A stretch of DNA of 64,000 bases from Fragum whitleyi (taxonomy: Eukaryota; Mollusca; Bivalvia; Cardiida; Cardiidae), in contig OX411559.1 in the NCBI GenBank assembly GCA_948146395.1, positions 38,310,679 through 38,374,678 on the forward strand, in the 5' to 3' direction. The notes beneath the pieces were generated by a model. It was not told where the DNA came from and made no database searches. It saw nothing but the letters and a program-made list of their open reading frames with translations. Below are positions 11,793 through 23,994 of this stretch, one piece after another (position 1 is the stretch's first letter; each line of letters begins with the position of its first letter). A program made the position numbers and the translations under genes.

Positions 11793-12600
11793 TTAGTAAT
11801 AATTAAGCTCAGTTCTTAAGATCTTCCCAGTACGTGATTCTCTTGGGCTTTTATTAATATGTTCGATTTCTGCCATAGTAGTGTTTTGCCTCCAAGCTCC
11901 TGGTATGATACCGCCGCTTCCATTCTCATCATCTAGGTCTGCATTCTGAAATGCAGGGTATCTTATCCTCATGATTTGATGCAGAATAACACATGCTTTT
12001 GTAATTAACACTCCCAGGGGAAACTGCTATTGTGCTCAAAAGACTTCTAAATCGGGCTGCAAGGATTCCAACTGCGTTTTCGACAACTCTTCTTACGCGA
12101 GAAGTTCGGTAATAAAGATCTTCTCCTCATGAGAAAGGTAGGAATGTGAATACGGCTTCATCATAGTCGGTTTGAGGGCAAAAGCATTATCATCTACGAA
12201 AGAATCCCTCGTAATTTTAGCAGGCGCTTTCGGATTTCTTTGGCTTCTTTATAAGCATGTGTTTTCCGCCAATTACACCAAGGCAGTGGTGATAATTCCA
12301 ACGTTTAGAAAACGCATCAGCTACCTCACGCCAGGCGTCGTCAGTTTTGGGCATCACTAGGACTTCATCTTTATACTCTGCCACTATATCGCTACTTACC
12401 TCTGGCACAAGTAGCGAAATTGTGCTGTGCGCCACTCTAAAACTGAACGCAAGGCTACGATAAGAGTCAACTGTGGCTAGATATCTGAGAGTAATTGCAA
12501 GTCTGAGTCCAGCTGGCAAACCTGGTCGACAGTCTTGATGCTTTGAAATTCGAGGGGATAGCCTATCTACCATTTCTCTAAGCATAGTTGGTTCAATTCT
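11793..12600 (-). pseudogene. Harbinger/HARBI1-type transposase remnant
   Basis: The minus strand encodes pieces of a DDE_Tnp_4 (PIF/Harbinger, HARBI1-like) transposase. 12217-12585 gives about 122 residues with AFSKRWNYHHCLGVIGGKH followed by a Lys-rich segment. After a break, 12013-12120 gives RRVVENAVGILAARFRSLL, and another frame at 11793-12011 gives ACVILHQIMR. In the family the first motif is usually a variant of GAIDGKH, whose Asp is catalytic; here that position is Gly. There are several frame breaks and stops, the middle of the domain is missing, and the total is much shorter than the roughly 350 residues of HARBI1. It is a dead fragment. Confidence 0.8.
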
Positions 12601-12610
12601 ATGGTAACAA

Positions 12611-12692
12611 CCAGCCCGATTAGCTCAGTTGGTAGAGCACCGGACTTCAAAACAATTGGACTTCGGCGGCGTGGGTTCGATTCCCGGGCTGG
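12611..12692 (+). repeat. tRNA-like head (SINE head or tRNA pseudogene)
   Basis: It has internal A-box and B-box matches (TAGCTCAGTTGGTAGAGC and GGTTCGATTCC). An 8-bp terminal pairing CCAGCCCG/CGGGCTGG closes it. The anticodon arm is enlarged and does not fold canonically, so a working tRNA is unlikely. It lies 9 bp before the 176-bp repeat at 12702-12877 and may be the promoter head of that SINE. Confidence 0.6.
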
Positions 12693-12701
12693 TACACTAA
12701 T

Positions 12702-12877
12702 AATAGGGACTATTACTAGTTAATAGTCCTCGTTGTTTCCATGGCATCTTCCAGTCTATAAGATCATTTAGTAAAACTCCAAGTCTAAGTGTGACGTCAC
12801 TCACCTCCATTTTTGCTATAGAACAAAGGTAAATGTTTTTGTTACCACATTTCAGCTAATAACAAGTTTTTAAAGAA
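12702..12877 (+). repeat. 176-bp dispersed repeat, copy 1
   Basis: It recurs at 22148-22323 with the same length and few differences. It starts AATAGGGACTATTACTAG, which contains a small palindrome, and ends TTTTTAAAGAA. It carries a GTGACGTCAC palindrome. Confidence 0.85.
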
Positions 12878-13273
12878 GTTTTCTAGTTAAATATCGTTCC
12901 ACACAGTTAAATAAATGTTCGTTTCGAAGATTTATCGTAACGATTATCTCGGATGGCCTCGCATTCAATGACAAATAGGCAGATATTGCTGAGGCAATGC
13001 GTTTCGCTACGTCTACTGTACTGTACAGCATCCCGCAAAATTGATGCTTATCTTTCGTATAAACTACGTAAATCCCATCTCATTCTTCGTATTTAGTTTA
13101 CTTTTTGGAAACCGTGAATCCTTATCTTGACAGGCTGCATAAAGCATTCTTCTCTTGTACTTATTACAGAACATTTTTTGCAACCTATAACCCCAGTTAA
13201 ATGAATTATATTTTGCATTTAGCTTTGTTGTTTTTCATCTTATTTTAAGAATACTTGTTTATGGAAATCTCCT
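12878..13273. other. no feature recognised
   Basis: AT-rich spacer up to the long-TIR element. No exon, SINE or repeat boundary is seen. Confidence 0.3.
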
Positions 13274-13814
13274 TTAATCAGGTTGGTGAGATGGCTCGAT
13301 CGGGCAATATTGCCCAATCGGGCAACCATTGCCCGATCGGGCAACTTGAAATTGAAAGAAAATTGAAAAATTCCCGAAAACTATGAAACACCGTAAAAGC
13401 GCGTTATCAAAGTTTTTGGAGACCATAAATCCGACCTCAGCTATGAAATATTATACTACATTTACCTAAGTTCGGTCTATCTTCATGCGCCCAGACGTTT
13501 AAAGTTTGCATTGAAGCGGACGGAAGAAGTTGATAAATTCAAAATATTTACAATACGACGTTTTTTGTCCGCAGAATTCTCAGCATCAGTCATTTTCCGC
13601 CATCTTGAATTTAACGTGACGGCCTAAAACGCAAACATCGTCCAAAAGTTCATCGGAAAGAGAGAATTAGGGAGGTGATAAAATAAATACAGGGTGTGCC
13701 CACAATTATTTACATATTTCTTATTGATAATGAACACAATGCATACATAAATCAAATAAACACTTACTTTTTAAACACAGACCACAGAAAACATTATGCA
13801 TAAACACGATCTAA

Positions 13815-13820
<6 letters not shown>

Positions 13821-13854
<34 letters not shown>
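13821..13854. repeat. poly-A run (34 A)
   Basis: An uninterrupted A tract inside the long-TIR element, 15 bp before the nested MITE. It could be the tail of an old retroposed insert or simple expansion. Confidence 0.9.
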
Positions 13855-13855
<1 letters not shown>

Positions 13856-13869
13856 AACTTTCATGTTTA

Positions 13870-14232
13870 GGGGAGACTGGGGTACTCTGGGACAAAATTT
13901 ACATTTTTGTGCGTACAGCTCAAATTGTTCAGAGAACATAAGGAGTCTTTTGTTACATAAAAGATCTATGAATACTTCATGTAAGGAGTGGATTATTAGA
14001 TTCATATGAAGAAAGTATAGTAATTTCGCAAAATTTACTTTCAGTTGTGAAAATCTCATTTAAGATTGGAAATATTTCAAAATTTCGTTTTACCGCCATG
14101 AAACTTTTGTAGGGTAAGAATTGTGTGTGGATCACTATTCTGTGTGAGTCTGAATAAAATCAAAGCACACAAAGTACCTAAAAACACAAGTGTCCCACTG
14201 TACCCCATGTCCCAGAGTACCCCAGTCTCCCC
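13870..14232. mobile_element. nested MITE with TA target duplication
   Basis: A 363-bp element has about 25-bp perfect inverted ends, GGGGAGACTGGGGTACTCTG at the left and the complement at the right. TA flanks both sides (13868-13869, 14233-14234), as for Tc1/mariner-type elements. No coding capacity. Confidence 0.85.
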
Positions 14233-16566
14233 TATAGTGGTTTTATTTAGCGTATCATAAAAAAAACACTTTGATCGAGATAAGAATAAAATTTATGATA
14301 CCAAAAACATAGTAAATAAGTCATCGTAATATGTACTAATTTTGGTTATGGTAAATATTTTAGCCGCAAATGTGTTTCAAAAATGAAACAGTAACAGCGT
14401 TGGATTCCTAAACAATTCAAACCATTTTTGCATTTTGTTTTTTCCAGTTGTTACTATTCCTATCTCTCTGTTTAGTCAACAGTTTCGAAAATTGTACCGA
14501 GGTAATTAAAATAACTATGAAACTACTACACTAAACACAATTTATTCCAGTGAGCGAAAGTTTCAGGTACCAGATGGAATGTTTGTTTTGGATAGATAAA
14601 AATGTTAATGTACGAGCCAAAAACCCCCAAAAATATTCGATTTGAAAATGAAAATAGGCTATGAAAATAGGCTAGTGAATTTATGTAACTTTTGACGTAG
14701 GTTGCCACTCTTCATATTTGGAGAGTTCAAATCATACAGCAACATGTGAAAATAAATCCATAAGGCAGGCCAATTATCAAAGTTTCGAAAATGCTCATGA
14801 CTAAGGGACGAAAATTTACGGAGACCATAGTACATTACACAAAATTTAATGTGGGCCAGGTGCTTCGCCGATTTTGATTCACTTTCAACGAAGTAATCAT
14901 ACTTGTTTTTGAGGAGGAAGTCAGGAAAACTAATCATTGACATTGAGCAGTTTAACTTAGCAGGGTAAGAATATTGAATTAATTAGTTCAAACAAAAGTA
15001 AATTATTCCCGTATTCAAAGCCTGTTGTATGTAACAATACCATAAAACGAATTTCACTTACTGTCCTTATTAAGCACGATTTTGCCGAAATCAAAATATA
15101 AAACACAAAAATCACAAAATCTGTACAGAGAGGTCATAGAAATGGGTTATGTATGCAACGAAACGCCCAATAGAAAAGTAAGGTCCTTGTAACTGTAAAT
15201 TCATCCAAATGCAAATTGAAACGTAAGGAATCTTCTCCCGACGATTAAAATTAGTGTAGGTAGGATTATGAACAAAAATTGTAATTAAAGAAACGTCCAC
15301 CGATGTAAATAAGAGACAACTTAATTTTCATCGATAATTCCCTTTAGTTGAGCGGTTTAAGAAAAACATCCACGAAGTGGGGGTCATTGCATATGCAGAT
15401 ATCCCGGGATAAGTTTAAGATTATACATAACGATCTGTTGTGTTCATGCAGAATTTACAGATTCTCACCAGGACATGTGTGCGAAATATTTCTTAAGGTT
15501 TATCATATTTAAAAATAGGTTATATCAGTCACAGCTCTTTGCATTCCGAGATAGATCCGAAGTTACTTTTAATGCAAATATGTTTCCAGCATTCCGGAAC
15601 TCGTTTCTAGTCTAATTTCAATAAGAAACATTATTTTCACGCATTCTCTGCTAGATTCCTTACTTTTGACCATAAAAATCCTTAGCTTGTGTAGGTTCAC
15701 AATAGATCGTTTCTCAGTACCCCAGGACACATTAAGAATTTTTTATGATTCAAGTCATTCATTGTACTGTACGCTTCGAGTTACATTTACAACAGAACTC
15801 TAATGCATAATAAATAGAAACACTCAATTGGTTTATGTTTTGGGTTTTTCACAAAATTTGATCATACAATGAATTTATTGACAAAGACCAGCAAATACAT
15901 TAAATTATATGTAGAAATAGATTCCTGTGATAGTAAAGGGTGTTCCTGTTTTCATCCCAGCTGCATGCCATAGAAAGAAGATCAAATGTTTCCCGTGCGT
16001 ATTGTATTCTTTAAACAAACAAGCATTCATTTATTGGATAGATGATTTTAAGAATGTGAGGTATTGGAAGTAGAAACATATACGAAACTACTAATATGAT
16101 GTGTTTGAGGTTTATAGACTTTTACATGACATAATTTTTGAGACGACACTGTATTTTTCTTCGCACATTTGTTTTCCGTAAATGTTAATAAAATCGTTGG
16201 AACCAGTCTATTTTAGACTGGACCATAGTTTTCAAAATGGCGGAATGAAGTTGTTTAAAGATTTGCAGAACAAATTTTGGAGTCAAAGGTGAGATATTTT
16301 TGGTGTTACATCTCTTCCGTCTGCTTCAATGAAAACTTTAAACGTCTGGGCGCATGAAGATATACCAAACTTAGGTAAATGTAGTATAGTATTTCATAGC
16401 TGAGGTCGCATTTATGGTCTCCAAAAACTTTGATAACGCGCTTTTACGACGTTTCGTAGTTTTCGGGAATTTTTCACTTTTCTTTCAAATTCAAGTTGCC
16501 CGATCGGGCAATGGTTGCCCGATTGGGCAATATTGCCCGATCGAGCCATCTCACCAACCTGTTAAT

Positions 16567-17600
16567 TTCTTTTCATTATCCACCATGTCCACTGGAACCT
16601 GAGAGCACAAGACATCCAAAAGAGACTGTGAAAAGAATGCTGTGCCCCATATTCATGCTGAGTACCAGCACCGTACCCATTCACAAGCGACAAGTCTAAA
16701 CTAGCAAATGAGGCACAAGATGATCTAGTTTGTATATTATACCTGGCAGAGCAGATTATTTGGACTATAACAAGGAAAGTGGCTGATCCAAATACCATCC
16801 TCAAGTGCATCAGGTGATGTGTATGTTGCTCAGGGATCAATTTGGGGCAAGATGATAAGGGATAAATAGAATGAATAAATAAATAAGTAAATAAATACAA
16901 AATAAGGGAAATTGTAATTCATTTAAAAGGTAACTGGAATTTCTTGCCACAAATCCCTGAATGTCTCATTATGGTTGGCTAAAAGAGATATATATTTTTG
17001 TTTTTTCCCCATGATATTCTTAGCTAGAATTATCCCTGGGTGCATCAAGGTTAAAATACATGATTTATCCCAAATTCAAAGAATCCATTGTGCCCTCCGG
17101 AGTACATAAGTAAAGCAACACAGGTCAAAATACATCCAGGGCCCCATACTTTTACCATCCGAAAAAAGGGATGATAAACAGATAAAGGGAAGAACCCTTT
17201 AGGGTTCGACTTGGAAGGTAATGTTGTGCACTAACTACACAAATAGATCACCCCAAGAAAAGAATGACCAATGTCTTTCTTATTTTGGTAAACATTAACT
17301 TGATTGCACATCCTGACCAAATTCAAGTTCAACTCAAATAAATCATTAGACCAGTAGCCAAACGCCTCCTTGTTTCATGCTCGAGAACCTATGATATCCA
17401 GGTTCGGTTGAGGTTCAGGTCTCAAATATCTCCAAAATGGCAGACTTACTCAAAGTTTACATCCAATATTAAAAGATTTAAAGAGATATTCTTATACTTT
17501 GTATTTTACAAGTTTTGAGAATCTTTGTTTGACATGGCCTATGTTCCATTGACATTTCAATTTTAACAAACATAAAACATCTATTTGTTTGAAATCATTG
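16567..17600. other. no gene recognised
   Basis: AT-rich sequence. Open frames at the left side overlap the TIR of the element and are chance. No splice-supported exon is seen. Confidence 0.3.
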
Positions 17601-17604
17601 TGTA

Positions 17605-17770
17605 AGGCTATTGTTCTGCTCCATCTGAGTGTTATTTATTCTACTCCATCTGAGCATTATTTATTTGTTTCTATCAGAGCATTATTTGTTCCGCTCCATC
17701 TGAGCATTATTCATTCTGCTCCATCTGAGAATTATTTTTTCAGCCCCAGCTGGGCGATATTTGCTTCAGC
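17605..17770. repeat. CCATCTGAGCATTATT minisatellite, copy 1
   Basis: Several imperfect units of about 25 bp built on CTCCATCTGAGCATTATTTG. The same minisatellite lies at 21650-21850 and 22970-23170. Confidence 0.8.
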
Positions 17771-17779
17771 TTTATAACT

Positions 17780-19310
17780 GTTAACATCAACTTAAATTCT
17801 ATAACAAATAGATAAAATAAATAATTTATAGAAATATATCAAATACTAGTCCATTTTTTGGCAGCAGATTTAAAAAAATAAATAAAATAAAATATAGTTA
17901 AAAAAAATAATAATAAAATAAATAATAATAATATTATTATTAAAATGAAACTAAATACATATATGTATATTTATATATATAAAAAAAAGTATTTATTCTG
18001 GCAAACTCTTGAGCCGTTTTACCCAAAGTAATATTCTTCCCTCCAGTTAAATCGAAATTTTGGTATAGCTAAATAGCAATTATGTATCCTATTTTCATGC
18101 TTGTCCTGTAACTGGTACAGTTAGGCCTTTGACAGGAGCTTTTCCCTAGTTTTGTTCGAACAAATTTGCAGTTATTCTAAGCTATATTCCGAATTTCTAG
18201 ATAATGAATAATTTTCTTTGTTAAATAAGCCTGTCAAAACATAATCCATTTTCTCCATAACCATGTTTTCTAAAATGCTGACAAGCCCTTGTCAATCACT
18301 CAGAACATGTACACAAAAAAAAGAAGCTACAAAAGAATTCCTGTGCATTTATGTAGGTGTATAAGAATTGAAAAATGCAAGATTTAGTCACGAAAAATTT
18401 TGCTACAGTATAAACTATTATCTTTACTGTGGATTTTCAATTTGTAGTTGGCACAATTTGCAATTTGTAGTTGGCACAATCTATATGTGAGTATGTGAGC
18501 TGAAATCTGAGCTCTGAGGTAGAGCAATTCACCTAGCAGGTCCTCCAGGGAGATAGATCAAAAGTTGTGGCTTTTATGTATGGGTGCCTCCTCCTTCCAG
18601 CCGGAAAGGACAGAAAGAAAATGCTATGATTAATTCTATGGCTTTTGCTAAAATCTTGCCTGTTCTTACAAAAATTAATTTATGTCTCCATTGCAGTCCC
18701 AATCAACTCACCAATTTCTGCCCAAACACTAATTCCCAAGAGTCGGGCCAAACAATTCACGGGCCCAAAACCGCAATGAATTGAAAACCTCAAAGGATCA
18801 GCAACTGGAAAAGGCTTGCAAGATGCTATAGCTTCCTTCTAATCCACTGATAGTATGCACCCTTATCCCATTCGATGTCCTGTGTCGAACTGGTACAAAA
18901 AGGCGTAATCAAAAATCTATTGTAATCGCAGACTGACAAAACATCACTTACAATTATCAAAGAAAATGCTTACTAATCTTGAATCACAGAGATTTACTCA
19001 ACCATATTAAGTAAAACGTTAATTAACATCTGCCTATTAAGAACATTAGAAATAGATGACGGCCTAGAACTGGCTGTTGCTAATTGACAAGTTCTCATTA
19101 CATGTTTATTTGCCTTTATTTGGAGCTGTCTTGTCCTTAAAAAGAAATAATGACACGGACCTTGAATTTTATCTTGCACATTTCTACAGAAAACACTTTT
19201 ACAATTTACGTAAAGTCAAAATTGCTAGAGGAAAATAATCTTCTTGAAATGGAATGTGTTTTCGCGACGACATCCTTGGTAATAAAGTTTGAGGTAACTA
19301 GAACTGTCGC
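17780..19310. other. no gene recognised; AT simple stretches
   Basis: 17870-17990 holds AATAAATAAT- and TATATA-type low-complexity sequence. A decayed tRNA-like segment (GCTCTGAGGTAGAGC) is visible near 18509-18523. Nothing else is supported. Confidence 0.3.
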
Positions 19311-19319
19311 AAAGCGGAC

Positions 19320-20203
19320 TTATACCCCCCACCAGCACTTTGTCAAAATGTAAGTGCTTTAAGTGCAAGATGTGTTTGTAACAAATATTGAGGGCATATA
19401 CAGCAATTGCATGAAGTTTCATGATTCTAGATCCCTTGGTTCTTGTATTAGAGTCCGGAAACGAAAACTGAACAAAAATTTAATGTGACCTTGACCTTTA
19501 ACCTATGTGATCTAAAAACAATAGGGTACTTCCTTGAGTCATAAGTAACATTGACATAGAGTTTCATGATTCTAGGTCGCTTGGTTCTCGATTTAGAGTC
19601 CGGAAACGAAAATTAAACAAAAATTTACTGTGACCTTGACCTTTGACCTATGTCACCCCAAAACAATGAAAATTGCAGGTGCACAACTTCATATGATAGG
19701 ATTAATTACCCAATTTGGTTACTCCCCTTATGGTTACTGAGTTTTGCAATTTTAAATTTTGACTACTCCCCCCCCCTTCCATAAAAAGTTCAAAATGGCA
19801 TAACTCTAAAACTAATGACTGGCTCAGGATGAAAATTGCAGGTGCACAACTTCATTTGATGGGAAACATCCTGATAAAATTTCAGCAAAATTGATCCAAA
19901 ACTGTGGGAGGAGAAGAGGACACAAAATTAGAAAAAATGTACCCCTCCTTAAAAAGTTAAAAGTGGCATAACTCTCAAACTAATGACCGGATCTGGATGA
20001 AAATTGCAGGTGCACAACTTCATATGATAGGAAACAACCTGATAAAATTTCAGCAAAATTGGTCCAAAACTGTGGGAGGAGAAGAGGACACAAAATTATG
20101 TCTACGGACGGACGGACAGACGGACGGACGGACGGACAGACGGACGGACGGACGGACAACCCGATTCCAGTATACCCCCCCATAACTTCGTTGTGGGGGG
20201 TAT
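19320..20203. mobile_element. (GACG)n-bearing dispersed element with TATACCCCCC ends
   Basis: The left end TATACCCCCCACC and the right end GTGGGGGGTATA are inverted. Inside are two related blocks with GTGACCTTGACCTTT (19440-19680), then three repeats around TGAAAATTGCAGGTGCACAA (19671, 19831, 19999). A GACGGACG tract follows at 20105-20157. The layout resembles non-coding bivalve elements that combine tandem units with a tetranucleotide tract (the pearl-type elements of oysters are one analogy). No open frame of meaning. Confidence 0.65.
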
Positions 20204-21398
20204 AATGATGCACTTGAAATATAGCGGGCACCAGTAAGTCACAAAATAGAAACGTTCAGTTTTTTCATCTTGATTTATAGAATTTTTTTTTAACAAATTT
20301 CTAAAAAAAAAAAAAAAGAAATAATAAAAACACAAACAAAAAAAAGTATATATATATATATATATATTGAATGCTAAAGGGATATTTAAATTTCCCCTCC
20401 TCTAACTTCAGTGCATTATTTTATCATATATACAAATATTTACATTTCTATTATACAGAACCAATTTCACGTAGTGTTCAATGGCATGGAGTGAACATTA
20501 ATTTGTTCATTGTAAGGATACCACTATGAAAGACCAAGATGGCTAGTCAATGATTAAGTTTGGCTTCGTTTCAAGATAGAAAATAAAGCATGTATCCATA
20601 TATGAAGATATATATGTATGGTTGCATGTTAATTTTGGTGCCTTCGTTGGAGCAAGTTTCTCAGGATTCTAATTAGCTTTCTGGGATGGTGTTTTATAGA
20701 GCGACATTGTTAAGCGGCTTAATAAGGATCTTAAGATATTTATTCACATGACGAGATGAACACAGTTTGCTCTGGCTTAAAAGCAGCAGTCATCACAATG
20801 TAAACACTTGCATTTATTTTTTTTTTCGAAAACCATTTACTATGGCGTCTCTTAAATTTTATTTAGCGTGTTTTTCGTCTCGCTCTGATTGATCCATCTA
20901 TGCATTTTCATAGCACAGTGCTTCAATCAAATAAAACTAAACAAAGCCAAACGGTGTTGAAAGTGACAATATTATCACATGGGCTTTCAAATCGTAATAC
21001 TCAATTTGCTACCTAAGAGGTCATTGTCCCATTGCAAATAATTCCTACCGATCACTGACGAATTTTTAAATTGCCTTAATCCCATATTGAAACTAATGTG
21101 CTGATTAGCAAGGGTCTCAAATCTGCCAGAAAGCAGATTCACACAATTGCAAAAGATTATAGTAAGCACCTCAGACTAGTGTCTTTCAATCGACATACAT
21201 ATGACAAGGACAGTGTCCAAGGCCACTTGCCAATTGTCAATTTAGCCTGAGTCATTTTTTTTACAGGCAACCAGGCCCTTATATTATGGATAATTAAGTG
21301 TGGGCGTGGACCAGATTTTGGCTTGCTGGCGCAAAATTCTATTTTGGCGGCGAAACGAAACCCCTGTCCCCATGGAGGCCATTGGTTTCCTTTCATGT
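20204..21398. other. no gene recognised; A-rich and TA simple repeats
   Basis: 20285-20345 is A-rich and 20347-20368 is a (TA)n run. The rest is AT-rich without a supported exon or repeat. Confidence 0.3.
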
Positions 21399-22149
21399 GG
21401 CCAACCAGCAGCCAAAATTCTCTGAAATAATCTATCATTTTTATATATCTCATGTATATATTCAACCACGTTAGGGGTCACCACGTTTTTCGGGGCCAGT
21501 ATTTTTGTGTGTGTTCAATTCGGCGCCCTACGACGATTTGTCGGTGCCATACGAGTCTTAGAATTAATGATAACAGTGCTTAGGAGTATAATTCTTTGGG
21601 CTCCAATTGAGTCGAAGTTGATTGTCGCTCTATTTGAGCTTAATTTAGCTCCGCTCCACCTGAGCATTATTTGTTCCGCTCCATCTGAGCGTTATTTATT
21701 CTGCTCAATCTGATCATTATTTGTTTGGTTCTATCTGAGCATTATTCGTTCCGCTCCACTGTGCATTATTCGTTCCGCTCCATCTGAGAATTATTTGTTC
21801 GGCCCCATCTGGGCATTTTTTGCTTCAGCTCCATCTGAGCTATTTGTTTCGATCTAACTGAGCACAAAATGTATAAATAATGGTAAAACATTTATTGATT
21901 TTATTGGCTTTTATTTGTGAAATTTATCGTAGGTTCACGCCCACCATTATGCCAAACTTAAGCATTATGTGTAAATGAGTAGAATAAAAATATGTAACAT
22001 TATACTGGTCTTGACTTAGTTCAGCAAAGTTAGGCGGGGACCAAGGGCAGAACCTACAAGTTTCGTTGTCCTGCACCCCACCAACTCAAGTCCGAAAATA
22101 CCTAGTAGTCTGCCCTTGGCCCCTTAGTCTTATTATGCCTATGAAACAA
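21399..22149. repeat. 0.75-kb duplication, copy A
   Basis: It matches 22721-23462 almost base for base, including the minisatellite at 21650-21850 and the CCTAGTAGTCTGCCC segment near its end. The match stops at ATGAAACAA, exactly where the 176-bp repeat begins. Confidence 0.9.
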
Positions 22150-22323
22150 TAGGGACTATTACTAGTTAATAGTCCTCGTTGTTTCCATGGCATCTTCAAG
22201 TCTATAAGATCATTTAGGAAAACTCCAAGTCTAAGTGTGACGTCACTCACCTCCATTTTTGCTATAGAACAAAGGTAAATGTTTTTGTTACCACATTTCA
22301 GCTAATAACAAGTTTTTAAAGAA
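22148..22323 (+). repeat. 176-bp dispersed repeat, copy 2
   Basis: Same length and near-identical text as 12702-12877, but without the tRNA-like head. It sits at the right edge of duplication copy A. Confidence 0.85.
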
Positions 22324-22720
22324 CCCTCCCTTTCCCCTCCCTATTTGCCTCTTTTTGTGTGGTCTGTGTTGCTTTGCTCTTTTTATCTCTTTTCAGAACT
22401 ATGAGGGATCAGGGAAAACCTGTAGAAAAGGCCACCTCTTCGCGATCCATTCATAGAAGACCGGTGTGAACCTACATCCAAGTGATGGAAACGATCAATG
22501 AACAATTCACATTCAGTGCTAGTTTATGAAGTGTTCTCAATTTCGATCTTGATGTATCAAAAGTGTTTCATTAAGCCTGTCTAAGAGGCTATCCAAGTAG
22601 ACAATCACTGTGAAAATATTGCAATTCTTCATTCTTCTCGTAAATTCGTGTATATACTCAAATGTCGGAAGGGTCACCAAGCCATTCGGGGCCGGTAACC
22701 GGCAGCGTTCCTCATGAACA
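22324..22720. other. spacer between duplication copies; weak exon candidate
   Basis: After a pyrimidine stretch and CTTTTCAG, a plus-strand frame from about 22397 runs TMRDQGKPVEKATSSRSIH to a TGA near 22469. No partner exon is known, so it is not called as a gene. Confidence 0.25.
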
Positions 22721-23462
22721 GGCCAACCAGCAGCCAAAATTCTCTGAAATAATCTATCATTTTTATCTCATGTATATATTCAACCACGTTAGGGGTCACC
22801 ACGTTTTTCGGGGCCAGTATTTTTGTGTGTGTTCAATTCGGCGCCCTACGACGATTTGTCGGTACCATACGAGTCTTAGAAGTAATGATAACAGTGCTTA
22901 GGAGTATAATTCTTTGGGCTCCAATTGAGTCGAAGTTGATTGTCGCTCTATTTGAGCTTAATTTAGCTCCGCTCCACCTGAGCATTATTTGTTCCGCTCC
23001 ATCTGAGCGTTATTTATTCTGCTCAATCTGATCATTATTTGTTTGGTTCTATCTGAGCATTATTCGTTCCGCTCCACTGTGCATTATTCGTTCCGCTCCA
23101 TCTGAGAATTATTTGTTCGGCCCCATCTGGGCATTTTTTGCTTCAGCTCCATCTGAGCTATTTGTTTCGATCTAGCACAAAATGTATAAATAATGGTAAA
23201 ACATTTATTGATTTTATTGGCTTTTATTTGTGAAATTTATCGTAGGTTCACGCCCACCATTATGCCAAACTTAAGCATTATGTGTAAATGAGTAGAATGA
23301 AAATATGTAACTTTATTATGGTCTTGACTTAGTTCAGCAAAGTTAGGCGGGGACCAAGGGCAGACCCTACAAGTTTCGTTGTCCTGCACCCCACCAACTC
23401 AAGTCCGAAAATACCTAGTAGTCTGCCCTTGGCCCCTTAGTCTTATTATGCCTATGAAACAA
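22721..23462. repeat. 0.75-kb duplication, copy B
   Basis: Near-identical to 21399-22149, with a few small deletions. It contains the third array of the CATCTGAGCATTATT minisatellite (22970-23170). Confidence 0.9.
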
Positions 23463-23465
23463 AAA

Positions 23466-23860
23466 CTAATTGTCTTTCGGATGAGACGTTAAACCGAGGC
23501 CCCGTGAGACGGTGCTTTACACCGAGCAAGTTAAAGAACCATGGCGGATCTCAGCAGTAGTTTCGTCATGTATCCTTGCACTATCCCCCGTAACAACTCT
23601 TTTGGGGTCGTCGCTCATGTAGGTATGTGCTACGGTCGCGACGATAAATACACGGAAATACACACTCTTAGGTAACACTTGAAGACACCGTGAGACTCAC
23701 GCATAAGCTCTTGCATTAAAGTGTCGAAATGACCAAGAGTAACCCGTCTCTGCAACAATGGTTAGACCCAAACAACCGTCTTTCAGATATTGTCTTCCTC
23801 TGTATATTCTAAAGACATCATCGTAGCAAATATTTTCTGCTCTCGCCTCATTACCCGTCT
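23466..23860. repeat. dispersed-repeat-like sequence with CGGATGAGACGTTAAACCG
   Basis: The stretch CTTTCGGATGAGACGTTAAA at 23473 is a phrase I associate with retroposon tails in several marine invertebrates. This is recollection only. No second copy lies in this window. Confidence 0.3.
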
Positions 23861-23994
23861 TAATTTCAACCACAGCTACGTCGGCTGAAGCGCAAGCGGT
23901 GGTGGGACCATCTTCTTGAATATTTACACATCAAAGTAATGGATTCAGCATAATACCCACGTGAAAAAGTGTACGACCTCAACCTTCTAGAAAT

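Larger units (their letters stand above)
13279..16561. mobile_element. complete 3,283-bp long-TIR DNA element with 5-bp target duplication
   Basis: The ends read CAGGTTGGTGAGATGG inward from the left and the exact complement from the right, flanked on both sides by TTAAT (13274-13278 and 16562-16566). The inverted repeats extend about 330 bp each, with small differences. Just inside the ends both carry repeated GCCCGATCGGGC-type palindromes. No transposase can be read inside, so it is non-autonomous. Superfamily is not assigned. It contains a nested MITE and a poly-A run. Confidence 0.85.

Noticed and set aside
19980..20335. Frames rich in RTDGQTDG or VRPSVRPS
   Set aside because: Translations of the GACG tetranucleotide tract; similar products at 55532-55738 and 56257-56463 have the same cause.
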